Positions 56,320 to 64,000 of a stretch of 64,000 nucleotides of DNA are shown piece after piece. The DNA lies in the NCBI RefSeq assembly GCF_003669035.1, contig NZ_CP033070.1:496001-560000 (forward strand), written 5' to 3'. This DNA is from Chryseobacterium sp. 3008163 (GTDB lineage: Bacteria; Bacteroidota; Bacteroidia; Flavobacteriales; Weeksellaceae). How positions within the stretch are numbered: position 1 is the first letter of the stretch; each line of letters begins with the position of its first letter. A program made the position numbers and the translations under genes. The notes under the pieces were generated by a model. That model was not told the DNA's origin and made no database searches. It saw nothing but the letters and a program-made list of their open reading frames with translations.

Positions 56320-57345
56320 ATGAAAAAAGCTATTCTCATTATCGTACTCCTTATTCTTGCTGTGGCAGGATTTTTTGGTTTTAAATTTTACAAAAAATAT
56401 TACGGAAGCAACGTACAGAAAGATGGGTACGTTTTGATTCCGCATGGGGCAGAATTTAAGCAGATTTTAGATTCAATTACACCCTATATTGATAATAAAG
56501 AAGCATTCATTGATGTTGCAAAAGATAAATCGATGGATCAGTATTTCAAACCCGGACGTTATCATTTCCAAAAAGGAGCCAGCAATACCATTCTTGTGAA
56601 TATGATTAAAGCAGGAAATCAAACAGCAAATTCATTCAGAATCGGAGATTTCGGAGACATTTATCAGATGATTGGGAAAGTTTCTAAGAAAACTGAGCTT
56701 GATTCATTAAGATTCGTCAATGATTTAAATAAAATTGCTTCTGAAAAAGGATACAAGAATGCTGAAGATCTTAAAAAATATTTTTTCATTGACACTTACA
56801 ATTTCTTCTGGACGGTAACACCACAAGAGTTTTTCAAAAAATTTGAAGATCAGTACAATGAATTCTGGACTGCCGATCGAAAAGCTAAAGAACAGAAATC
56901 AGGATTATCAAGAGAACAGATTTATTCGCTGGCATCTATTGTTTACAAAGAATCTGGCGGGAAACCTGACGAGATGAAAACGATTGCAGGGTTATATCTA
57001 AACCGTTTCAGAAAAGGAATGAAACTGCAGTCTGATCCTACGGTAATTTATGCAATAAACAAGCAAACCAATTTTAAAGAGCCTATCAAAAGAGTTTTAT
57101 ACAAACATCTTACTACTCCATCGCCATACAATACGTATGCTAATGCAGGAATTCCTCCGGGACCAATTTGTGTAGTTGATAAAAATTCTGTGGATGCCGT
57201 TTTGGATGCAGAAAACAACTCTTATATTTTTATGTGTGCAGACCCTGCTAGAATGGGTTATCACAAATTTACAGCTAGTGCAGAAGAGCATGTTATCAAT
57301 GCTAAAGCGTATCAGGATTGGCTCAATTCAAAAAATATCAAATAG
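56320..57345 (+). CDS. mltG: Endolytic transglycosylase MltG
   Basis: 341 residues. One N-terminal transmembrane helix (about 3-22) is followed by a YceG domain in the periplasm: GRYHFQKGASN near 80, YSLASIVYKESGGKPDEMKTIAGLYLNRFRKGMKLQSDPTVIYA (about 205-250, with the catalytic Glu in the KESG segment), PSPYNTYANAGIPPGPI, and ADPARMGYHKFTAS. Cleaves nascent glycan strands. Downstream of dapF, same strand. Confidence 0.95.
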   Translation: MKKAILIIVLLILAVAGFFGFKFYKKYYGSNVQKDGYVLIPHGAEFKQILDSITPYIDNKEAFIDVAKDKSMDQYFKPGRYHFQKGASNTILVNMIKAGNQTANSFRIGDFGDIYQMIGKVSKKTELDSLRFVNDLNKIASEKGYKNAEDLKKYFFIDTYNFFWTVTPQEFFKKFEDQYNEFWTADRKAKEQKSGLSREQIYSLASIVYKESGGKPDEMKTIAGLYLNRFRKGMKLQSDPTVIYAINKQTNFKEPIKRVLYKHLTTPSPYNTYANAGIPPGPICVVDKNSVDAVLDAENNSYIFMCADPARMGYHKFTASAEEHVINAKAYQDWLNSKNIK

Positions 57346-57536
57346 TAAACATATTTAACTAAATTTTAACAATTTAGCAATTAACAAATCGCAGTAAAAG
57401 GCGACCTATCTATTAAGAACAATAAACGAATTGTGAGAGACTGAAAAATTAATTATTTAATAATTTCATAATATTAAATATGTTTTTCATGATTTCACTT
57501 AAAGAATCTCTTATGAATCAGACGGAAATAATCAGC

Positions 57537-60074
57537 ATGATTACGAAGAAAACCTTGGGGTTGACTTTTGTATTATCTGCAGCGGCTTTTGCCTTCGGAC
57601 AGGAAAAAGTAGGTGTAACAGGAACTATTGTAGATAAAAGCAATCAGCCGGTGCCTTATGCATCAGTTACATTTAGCAATAAAGCGAATAAACTTTTCAG
57701 TGATGCTACACTGACCGACGAAAAAGGTCAATACAAACTTGAATTAACTCCCGGAAATTATGATATTTCTGTTGAGGCAATCGATTTCAAGAAAAGTGTT
57801 ATCAATAAGCAGATTGCAGCAGCTGGAAACATCGGTGCTTTATCAATTGAAGCTGAAGGATCTGCTACCAATCTTAAAACTCAGGACATTCAAGGCGTAA
57901 CAATCACAGTTGCTACAAAGCCTTATAAAGTAGAATTAGATAAAAGAACATACGACCCATCTCAGGATATCGTAAGTAAAGGAGGTAACCTTCAGGATGT
58001 TTTATCGAATGTACCTTCAGTTTCTGTGGATACAGACGGAACGGTATCGATGAGAGGAAGTTCAAACGTAAGATTCTTAATCAACGGAAAACCTTCAGCT
58101 CTTCTTGGAATTGACGATGGTGCCAACGCTTTGCAAAGTATTCCTGCAGATCAGATTGAGAGAATTGAGGTAATCACCAACCCTTCTTCAAAATTTGAAG
58201 CAAGCGGAACGGCTGGTATTTTAAATATCATTTTAAAGAAATCTAAGAAAACAGGTTTCAATGGTAGTGTTATCGGAACTTTAGGATATTTACCTCAAAC
58301 AAATTTAAACACTAACTTAAGCTGGAGAAAAGGAAGCCTTACGTGGTTTTTGAATGGCGGCGGTGGTTATCGTGAATCTAAGAATACGAATAAAACTGAT
58401 AACTATTTTACTAATGTAACCAACATCGGTGGCACTTTACAAAGTAATCAGGAAAACATCAGCGACAGCAAAAATAACAATTATAATGCCTCCACAGGAA
58501 TTGTTTACGATGTATCTGATAAAACTTCAATCAACTTATCAGGAACTGTAAGAACATTTGACAGCGAAAATACAGGTAACGTAACGTACAGCAACCAACT
58601 ATTTAACGCTGCCAATACTTTTAGAAATAGAAAAACTAACAGTTTTAATAACAACCTTGCATTTCAGGGTGATATAGGATTAGATCACAAGTTTGATGAT
58701 AAGGGTCAGAACATTGCTTTATCATTGAGTTTACAAAGTAACAGATCTTACAATGATACTGATATTAATGAAACGAATAATGGCAATTTTGAATTGCAAA
58801 ATATCATTAATCAAACCACGAAGAACAAAACACTAATTGGTAAGGCAGATTATGAGCTTCCAATCGGAGAAAATTCTAAGATTGAAGCAGGTTACAGAAT
58901 CGACATTAATCAAAATGATTATGATAATGATGTAAGAGAAAGCACTGCAAATGCACCAGCATTGAATTTCTTAGGAACATACACTTACGAAGCTAGATAC
59001 AAAGAAATGTTTAATGCAGGATACTTACAATTCAAAAGTAAAGTCGGCAAGTTAAGTTATCAGTTGGGGGTAAGAAATGAATATTCTAATGTAGATATCG
59101 ATTATACCAACTTGAATCCCGCAGATGAAGATATCAGAAGCAGAAAAAGTTATAATAATCTTTTCCCAAGTGTTTATCTTAGCTATGAATTAGCTAAAGA
59201 CAGCCAGTTTTTATTAAACTATACAAGAAGAATAGATAGACCAAGATCTTTCTTTTTGATACCTAATCCTAACTACAACGATAACCAAAATATCTTCGAC
59301 GGAAATATTGATCTAAATCCTTCTTATGTTGATTCATACGAATTTGGTTACAGTATTTCTAAAAAGAAATTTACTATTAACCCAACGCTTTACTACAGAC
59401 ATCAGACTGACGATACAAAAATGTTGGTGTATAACGAAAAGGAAACATTTATCAATAGCCTTGGTCAGCCGGAAGACAGAATTGTTTTCCATACACAACC
59501 TATTAACTTAGGATCTGATGATCGTTTTGGTTTAGATTTAAACTTTAACTGGGACGCAACAAGCTGGTTGAAGTTTTTAGGTAACGTTGATTTATTTGGG
59601 TACAAAACAAAAGGCAGCGTACTTTACAACACATTAGATAGCAAAGGAAACCCAATTGTAGCAACGGCAGACTTTAATGGTAGCGGTTTTTCTACAAGAG
59701 CGAGATTGACTTCAACATTTAAAATTGACAAAACATTCAGCTTCCAATTACAAGGTTTTTACAGAGGAGCACAGAAAACTGCTTACCAGGATAGAAAAGA
59801 TATGTATGCGTTGAGTTTAGGAGCTTCAAAAACGATTTGGAATGGTAACGGAACATTATCATTCAATGTGCAAGATATTTTCAATACCAGAGCAATGAGA
59901 TCTACCACTTATGGTGAGAACTTTACGAGAGAATCTTACATGCAATGGCAGCCAAGACAGTTTGCGCTTTCACTGACGTACAGATTCAAGCAAGGTGAAA
60001 AAATCGAGCAACCGAAGAGAAAGAAAGATGTAAATTCTAATGCCACAGGAGACGAACAACAAGGTCCGATGTAA
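57537..60074 (+). CDS. TonB-dependent outer-membrane receptor
   Basis: 845 residues from MITKKTLGLTFVLSAAAFAFGQ (a signal peptide); starts at 57480 or nearby would place extra residues before it. Domains are a carboxypeptidase-regulatory-like beta-sandwich (about 25-100, GTIVDKSNQPVPYASV), a plug (about 130-235: DPSQDIVSKGGNLQDVLSNVPSVSVD, RIEVITNPSSKFEASGTAGI) and a long OMP barrel with many NYxxx strands, ending RKKDVNSNATGDEQQ. The barrel-type is the 'outer membrane beta-barrel family 3'. No SusD or other substrate gene is adjacent, so the ligand is unknown. The 191-base gap before it holds no obvious gene. Confidence 0.88.
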   Translation: MITKKTLGLTFVLSAAAFAFGQEKVGVTGTIVDKSNQPVPYASVTFSNKANKLFSDATLTDEKGQYKLELTPGNYDISVEAIDFKKSVINKQIAAAGNIGALSIEAEGSATNLKTQDIQGVTITVATKPYKVELDKRTYDPSQDIVSKGGNLQDVLSNVPSVSVDTDGTVSMRGSSNVRFLINGKPSALLGIDDGANALQSIPADQIERIEVITNPSSKFEASGTAGILNIILKKSKKTGFNGSVIGTLGYLPQTNLNTNLSWRKGSLTWFLNGGGGYRESKNTNKTDNYFTNVTNIGGTLQSNQENISDSKNNNYNASTGIVYDVSDKTSINLSGTVRTFDSENTGNVTYSNQLFNAANTFRNRKTNSFNNNLAFQGDIGLDHKFDDKGQNIALSLSLQSNRSYNDTDINETNNGNFELQNIINQTTKNKTLIGKADYELPIGENSKIEAGYRIDINQNDYDNDVRESTANAPALNFLGTYTYEARYKEMFNAGYLQFKSKVGKLSYQLGVRNEYSNVDIDYTNLNPADEDIRSRKSYNNLFPSVYLSYELAKDSQFLLNYTRRIDRPRSFFLIPNPNYNDNQNIFDGNIDLNPSYVDSYEFGYSISKKKFTINPTLYYRHQTDDTKMLVYNEKETFINSLGQPEDRIVFHTQPINLGSDDRFGLDLNFNWDATSWLKFLGNVDLFGYKTKGSVLYNTLDSKGNPIVATADFNGSGFSTRARLTSTFKIDKTFSFQLQGFYRGAQKTAYQDRKDMYALSLGASKTIWNGNGTLSFNVQDIFNTRAMRSTTYGENFTRESYMQWQPRQFALSLTYRFKQGEKIEQPKRKKDVNSNATGDEQQGPM

Positions 60075-60092
60075 TCAGAGTTTAATGAACAT

Positions 60093-60128
60093 AAAAAGTC
60101 CCGAAATTTAAATTTCGGGACTTTTTTT
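60093..60128. terminator. Bidirectional terminator
   Basis: AAAAAGTCCCGAAATTT (60093-60109) / AAATTTCGGGACTTTTT (60110-60126), a near-perfect inverted repeat. Serves the receptor and the convergent nucleotidyltransferase gene. Confidence 0.9.
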
Positions 60129-60564
60129 ATTTTAATAATTTTGACATTTCAGCTTCGTAGATTCTTTTTCTTAAATCGCTTGATGAAAAGCGGTGATCTC
60201 TTTTATTATAAAAAATCTCAATACCTTTTTCTTCGCAATATTTTTTTCCGGTGAAATCTCTGTCCATATAATCATCTCCGATAATTCTCACGTCGATCAC
60301 AAAAGACTTCAAAATATCTTCCAAATCTTCTTCTGTATAGTAAGGAATTATTTCGTTCACAGCATTGACAGCTTTTAACTGAATATATCTTTCAACAATA
60401 GTCTGAGTGGGCTTATTTTTTGTAGGTCTGTCGTGAGAAGGATCAATCTGCAATCCTACAATCAGATAATCACAAACTGTTTTTGCTTCCTCCAACATTT
60501 TGATGTGTCCTGCATGTAATAAATCAAATGAGGAAAATGTAATTCCTATTCTTTCGGTCTTCAT
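60127..60564 (-). CDS. Cytidylyltransferase-like nucleotidyltransferase
   Basis: 145 residues of the TagD/GCT (glycerol-3-phosphate cytidylyltransferase) type. The HxGH nucleotide motif is in SSFDLLHAGHIKMLEEAK (near 10-28) and the C-terminal RHRFSSSDLRKRI near 122-134 is the RTxGISTT-type region. It adds CMP to a small phosphate for surface polymers or lipids, most likely glycerol phosphate, but the substrate cannot be fixed from sequence alone. First gene after the terminator, beside galE. Confidence 0.85.
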   Translation of the reverse strand: MKTERIGITFSSFDLLHAGHIKMLEEAKTVCDYLIVGLQIDPSHDRPTKNKPTQTIVERYIQLKAVNAVNEIIPYYTEEDLEDILKSFVIDVRIIGDDYMDRDFTGKKYCEEKGIEIFYNKRDHRFSSSDLRKRIYEAEMSKLLK

Positions 60565-60595
60565 ATAAATTCTTGGTGTATTATTTTGTTATAAA

Positions 60596-61618
60596 TTAAT
60601 TTTTTCTAGACTCTAAATACTTCTGCCAATCCCATACCGTTTTTAATGCTTCTTCCAAAGAAGTTTCAGATTTCCAATTAAGTTCTTTTTCTGCTTTATC
60701 AACATTAGCATAAGCGATGGTGATGTCACCTTCTCTCCTATCGCAAATTTGATAAGGTACAGCAACTTCATTTGCAGATTCAAAAGCTTGTACGACTTCC
60801 AAAACTGAAGAACCTTTCCCTGTTCCCAGATTATAGATATCAATTACAGTTTCTTCTGAATTATTATTCATTAAACTTTTCAAAGCTGCAACGTGCGCTT
60901 TCGCCAAATCTACAACATAAATATAATCACGAACTGCCGTTCCATCTTTTGTAGGATAATCATTTCCCCAGACGCTTAGTTTCTCACGAATTCCTGCAGC
61001 AGTCTGCATCACGTAAGGCACAAGATTATTCGGAACACCAATCGGTAATTCTCCAAGCAAAGATGACGGATGCGCTCCAATCGGATTAAAATATCTCAAC
61101 AGACAAATTTTACTTTTGTAAGCCGTAGCAAAATCTTTTAAGATTTCTTCTCCCATCTGTTTTGTTTTACCATAAACGCTTTCCGGCATTTTCAGCGGAG
61201 TATTTTCATCGATTGGCATTTCATCAGCCTGTCCGTAAACTGTACAAGATGAACTGAAAATAAAGTTTGAGATTTTTCTTTCTTTAAATTCCTGAAGAAC
61301 ATTGATTAAAGAAAACAAATTATTTTCATAATAATCAATGGGCTTTTGCTGGCTCTCTCCTACTGCTTTGAAAGCTGCAAAGTTGATACAACCTTCGATA
61401 TTGTGTGCGTCAAAAACCTGATGCAAAAGTTCTTTTCTCTTCAAATCGAAAGGATAAAATAAAGGTCGTTTACCTGTAATTTCCTCAATATTATTTAAAA
61501 TAAATTTTTCCGAATTGGATAAATCATCAACAATAACCACTTCAAAGTTATTATTGATCAGTTCTACCACGGTGTGGGAACCGATGTATCCAAGTCCGCC
61601 TGTTACAAGTATTGCCAT
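60596..61618 (-). CDS. galE: UDP-glucose 4-epimerase
   Basis: A short-chain dehydrogenase-type epimerase of 340 residues. The NAD loop GGLGYIGSHT is near 6-15. The catalytic pair is in FSSSCTVYGQ (Ser near 125) and SVYGKTKQMGE (Tyr-x3-Lys near 148-152). RYFNPIGAHPSS and DGTAVRDYIYVVDLA also fit GalE. It provides UDP-galactose for surface sugars. The start and length are normal. The 45 bases upstream contain a run of GTAATGA repeats (61630-61662). Confidence 0.95.
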   Translation of the reverse strand: MAILVTGGLGYIGSHTVVELINNNFEVVIVDDLSNSEKFILNNIEEITGKRPLFYPFDLKRKELLHQVFDAHNIEGCINFAAFKAVGESQQKPIDYYENNLFSLINVLQEFKERKISNFIFSSSCTVYGQADEMPIDENTPLKMPESVYGKTKQMGEEILKDFATAYKSKICLLRYFNPIGAHPSSLLGELPIGVPNNLVPYVMQTAAGIREKLSVWGNDYPTKDGTAVRDYIYVVDLAKAHVAALKSLMNNNSEETVIDIYNLGTGKGSSVLEVVQAFESANEVAVPYQICDRREGDITIAYANVDKAEKELNWKSETSLEEALKTVWDWQKYLESRKN

Positions 61619-61662
61619 TTTTTTATAAGTAATGTGTAATTGGTAATGAGTAATGAGTAATG

Positions 61663-62103
61663 TTAATTTGGTTTTCCTATTTCGTCGATTTCTAAATATT
61701 CAAATTTATCTATTGATTTATATTTATGAATTAAAAAAAGCACTCCAAATATAATTAAATAAGGTATTGGTGCAGTGTAAAAATCAGCCTTATTTTCACC
61801 AAAATCCTTTACTACAAAAATTGAATAAATTAGAAATACAGAAATTATAAGTAGTATTAACAATACTACTACTGAAAAGACAATAGTTGAATTTTTATTT
61901 TTTATAATTAGCATTACCAATGATATCAGCGATAAAATACTGATCAAAGTTATTGCTGTAAATGAAAATATATCTAATATACTATCAAAGTCTTTTGTCT
62001 CAATTCTATTGTTTACTCCTACTAAAAAAGAAATCGATATGGTAATGTTTAATAAAAGTATAATCCAATAAACAAATTTATACTTAAAAACTTTCCTTTT
62101 CAT
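61663..62103 (-). CDS. Hypothetical four-helix membrane protein
   Basis: 146 residues; four hydrophobic stretches (about 10-28, 40-65, 73-95, 108-125) with a Lys/Arg-rich start and an acidic end (KFEYLEIDEIGKPN). Not recognised. It lies between galE and the aminotransferase gene in the surface-sugar stretch, 3 bases downstream of the latter, so it may be cotranscribed. Confidence 0.65.
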   Translation of the reverse strand: MKRKVFKYKFVYWIILLLNITISISFLVGVNNRIETKDFDSILDIFSFTAITLISILSLISLVMLIIKNKNSTIVFSVVVLLILLIISVFLIYSIFVVKDFGENKADFYTAPIPYLIIFGVLFLIHKYKSIDKFEYLEIDEIGKPN

Positions 62104-62106
62104 TCT

Positions 62107-63231
62107 TTATTTCATAAACTCCAACACAGCATCCGTAATATACTTCAACTGTTCTTCGTCTAATTCTGTATGCATCGGAAGAGAAATCACCTGATCCAAA
62201 AGCTTATCTGTATTCGCAAAATCTGCATCATTACTTTCCTGAAAATAAGCTTTTTGTTTTCTTAAAGCTACCGGATAATAAATCATTGCAGGAACTTCTT
62301 TTTCAGTTAAAAATTTCTGCAATTCGTTACGTTTTCCGTTAAGAATTCTTAAAGTATATTGATGAAAGACGTGTGTTGAGTATTCAGCTCTTTTTGGGGT
62401 TAAAATATTTTCGTTACCAGCAAAAGCTTCGTCATAATAGTCAGCTGCTTTTCTTCTTGCATCATTGTAAGAATCAAGATTCGGAAGTTTTTTTCTTAAA
62501 ATTGCTGCCTGGAGGCTATCTAGTCTAGAATTTACACCAACCTCATCGTGATAATATCTTTCGTACATTCCGTGATTTACAATCCCTCTTATTTTATATG
62601 CTAATTCGTCATTATTTGTAAAAATCGCTCCACCATCACCGTAACAACCTAAGTTTTTAGATGGAAAAAAAGAAGTAGTTCCTACTGTTGACATCGTTCC
62701 TGCATCTCTTACAGTTCCGTCTGAAAATGTAAATTGAGAGCCGATTGCCTGCGCATTATCTTCGATAACGAATAAATTATGTTCTTCAGCAATCTTCAAA
62801 ATCTCTTCCATATTCGCACATTGTCCGAAAATATGAACCGGTATAATCGCTTTAGTTTTTGGAGTAATCGCCTTTCTGATTTGTTCTGTAGAAATTGTAA
62901 AAGTATCATAATCTACATCTACCAAAACAGATTTTAATTTAAGCAAATGAATAACCTCTACGGTTGCTGCAAAAGTAAAATCAGCTGTAATTATTTCATC
63001 ACCTTCTTGTAAATCCAATGCCATTAAAGCAATTTGTAAAGCATCAGTTCCGTTTGCGCAAGGAATTACGTGCTTTACATCAAGATAAGTCTCCAATTCG
63101 TTTTGGAAAGATTTCACTTCAGGACCATTGATGAACGCAGCAGAATCCATCACATTAAGAACCGCATTATCTACATCATTTTTTATTTTGTAATACTGAC
63201 TTTGCAAGTCAACCATCTGTATTTTTTTCAT
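62107..63231 (-). CDS. DegT/DnrJ/EryC1-family sugar aminotransferase
   Basis: 374 residues, PLP-dependent. The family pattern is VIEDNAQAIGSQF near 160 with the PLP Lys in TTSFFPSKNLGCYGDGGAI near 187, followed by RLDSLQAAILRKKLPNLD. Such enzymes aminate a keto-sugar nucleotide for O-antigen or S-layer glycans. The start MKKIQMVDLQSQYYKIK is a typical family start. It forms a cluster with the hypothetical membrane gene and galE. Confidence 0.92.
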   Translation of the reverse strand: MKKIQMVDLQSQYYKIKNDVDNAVLNVMDSAAFINGPEVKSFQNELETYLDVKHVIPCANGTDALQIALMALDLQEGDEIITADFTFAATVEVIHLLKLKSVLVDVDYDTFTISTEQIRKAITPKTKAIIPVHIFGQCANMEEILKIAEEHNLFVIEDNAQAIGSQFTFSDGTVRDAGTMSTVGTTSFFPSKNLGCYGDGGAIFTNNDELAYKIRGIVNHGMYERYYHDEVGVNSRLDSLQAAILRKKLPNLDSYNDARRKAADYYDEAFAGNENILTPKRAEYSTHVFHQYTLRILNGKRNELQKFLTEKEVPAMIYYPVALRKQKAYFQESNDADFANTDKLLDQVISLPMHTELDEEQLKYITDAVLEFMK

Positions 63232-63399
63232 ACGTAAATTTATTTTTTCTAAGTTAAATGTAACCGCTTTACTATTATTATTTTTTCACACAAATCTTGC
63301 GCAGCGATTTCACAAACAAATATTTTCGTAAAAATAAGGAATTTAAAATCCTATCAAAAATTTTATTGAATTTGTTTTATCTTTATACAAAATAAAGAG

Positions 63400-64000
63400 A
63401 TGAAAAAACTTTTATTATTTTGTTTTCTAACAGGTTATGGATTGAGTAATGCACAGACCGAACTTGTTTTTGTTTATTTTAATGACAAACCAAATAAGGC
63501 AGCATTTTATGCGAATCCTTTGTCAGAGCTCACTCAAAAGGCATTGAATAGAAGAACTGCTTTGGGAATTGCTCTCAATGATCAGGATGCACCTATCGAA
63601 CAATCATACATTCAAAATCTTCAGAATTTAGGATTTACCATCACAGATTATTCTAAATGGTTGAACGGAGTTGCTGTAACTGTAAACCAGGCTCAGGTTA
63701 ACTTGATTAAAGCACAGCCTTTTGTACAATCGGTAGAAAGTTTCGCTAAAAACTCTTCTTTGACCTTAAAGGCTCAACACTTTAATAAATGGGAAAGTTT
63801 TGAACAAAATCAAAAAACTTTAACAACTTTTGATTACGGATCTGGTTCTGCACAGATTGATCAAATTAATCTGCGACCACTTCACCTCGCCGGATATACA
63901 GGAACAGGAGTTACAATTGCGGTGATTGATACAGGTTTTCCTACAGTCAATACCGGTACTGCGTTCTCAAGATTATGGACCAATAATAAGATTAAAGGTG
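63400..64000 (+). CDS. Subtilisin-like (S8) secreted serine peptidase, 3' end cut off
   Basis: Begins at ATG 63400 and is open to the window end, so about 200 residues are seen. The signal peptide (MKKLLLFCFLTGYGLSNAQ) is followed by an inhibitor-like propeptide (about 25-125) and the start of a subtilase domain, with GYTGTGVTIAVIDTGFP carrying the catalytic Asp near 180. The His and Ser of the triad lie beyond the window. A TATCTTTA box is about 15 bases upstream. In this group such proteases usually end in a type IX sorting tail, which cannot be checked here. Confidence 0.88.
   Translation, partial: MKKLLLFCFLTGYGLSNAQTELVFVYFNDKPNKAAFYANPLSELTQKALNRRTALGIALNDQDAPIEQSYIQNLQNLGFTITDYSKWLNGVAVTVNQAQVNLIKAQPFVQSVESFAKNSSLTLKAQHFNKWESFEQNQKTLTTFDYGSGSAQIDQINLRPLHLAGYTGTGVTIAVIDTGFPTVNTGTAFSRLWTNNKIKG

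Noticed and set aside
1..64000. CRISPR arrays, tRNA or rRNA genes, prophage
   Set aside because: No regular repeat-spacer pattern, no cloverleaf-like or rRNA-like segment and no phage structural gene was seen while reading the gaps. Small RNAs cannot be excluded by eye.

Overview
The window looks like chromosomal DNA of a Chryseobacterium-like member of the Flavobacteriia (Weeksellaceae). The grounds are low GC, Bacteroidetes-type promoters (TTTG about 20 bases before TAnnTTTG), a SecD-SecF fusion, a secreted enzyme with a type IX sorting tail, a TonB-dependent receptor with a carboxypeptidase-like N-terminal domain, and an arginine pathway built on an acylornithine carbamoyltransferase. I saw no prophage, CRISPR array, rRNA or tRNA gene, and no intact insertion sequence.

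Layout. 1-5.7 kb: leftward pyrimidine operon pyrB-carA-carB. Its leader resembles the enterobacterial pyrBI attenuator: leader ORF, GC hairpin, U-rich tract, intrinsic terminator. 5.7-6.7 kb: a divergent Lrp/AsnC regulator and a small membrane protein. 6.8-15.9 kb: leftward arginine cluster GNAT-argG-argC-argD-argF'-argB-argE-argH. The carbamoyltransferase has Val at the position that separates acetyl- from succinylornithine enzymes, so succinylated intermediates are likely. argC, argD and argF' each lack one A in a poly-A run as read, and two copies of a structured 200-base repeat lie in the cluster. 16-27.9 kb: rightward uptake cluster with an InsA-like DNA-binding protein, a porin, an MHS-type transporter, small membrane proteins, a transporter-like sensor kinase with a response regulator, and two acyl-CoA synthetases flanking a GNAT. 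It probably senses, imports and activates acetate, propionate or a related acid.

28-45.7 kb is mostly housekeeping: RelA/SpoT, NhaA, a YihY/BrkB protein, RlmH, a TrmL-type methyltransferase, a TPR protein, PAP2, TatA, an MFS exporter, SecDF (also with a one-base poly-A deletion), a secreted sugar dehydrogenase, HemN and a CE6-like esterase. 46-51.3 kb is the least explained part: two tandem membrane paralogues of exactly 393 residues each converge on an unusual Hsp70 preceded by a 96-residue GrpE-like protein. 51-64 kb carries a YCF48-like protein, an amino-acid permease, PnuC, an Asn-rich lipoprotein, DapF, MltG, an outer-membrane receptor, nucleotide-sugar and surface-polysaccharide genes (a cytidylyltransferase, GalE, a DegT aminotransferase) and the start of a subtilase cut by the window end.

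The genes connect as follows. CarAB makes carbamoyl phosphate for both PyrB and ArgF'. The arginine genes form one nearly complete pathway. The 16-28 kb genes join outer-membrane entry, inner-membrane transport, sensing and CoA activation. Most transcription units end in clear intrinsic terminators, several of them shared by convergent genes.
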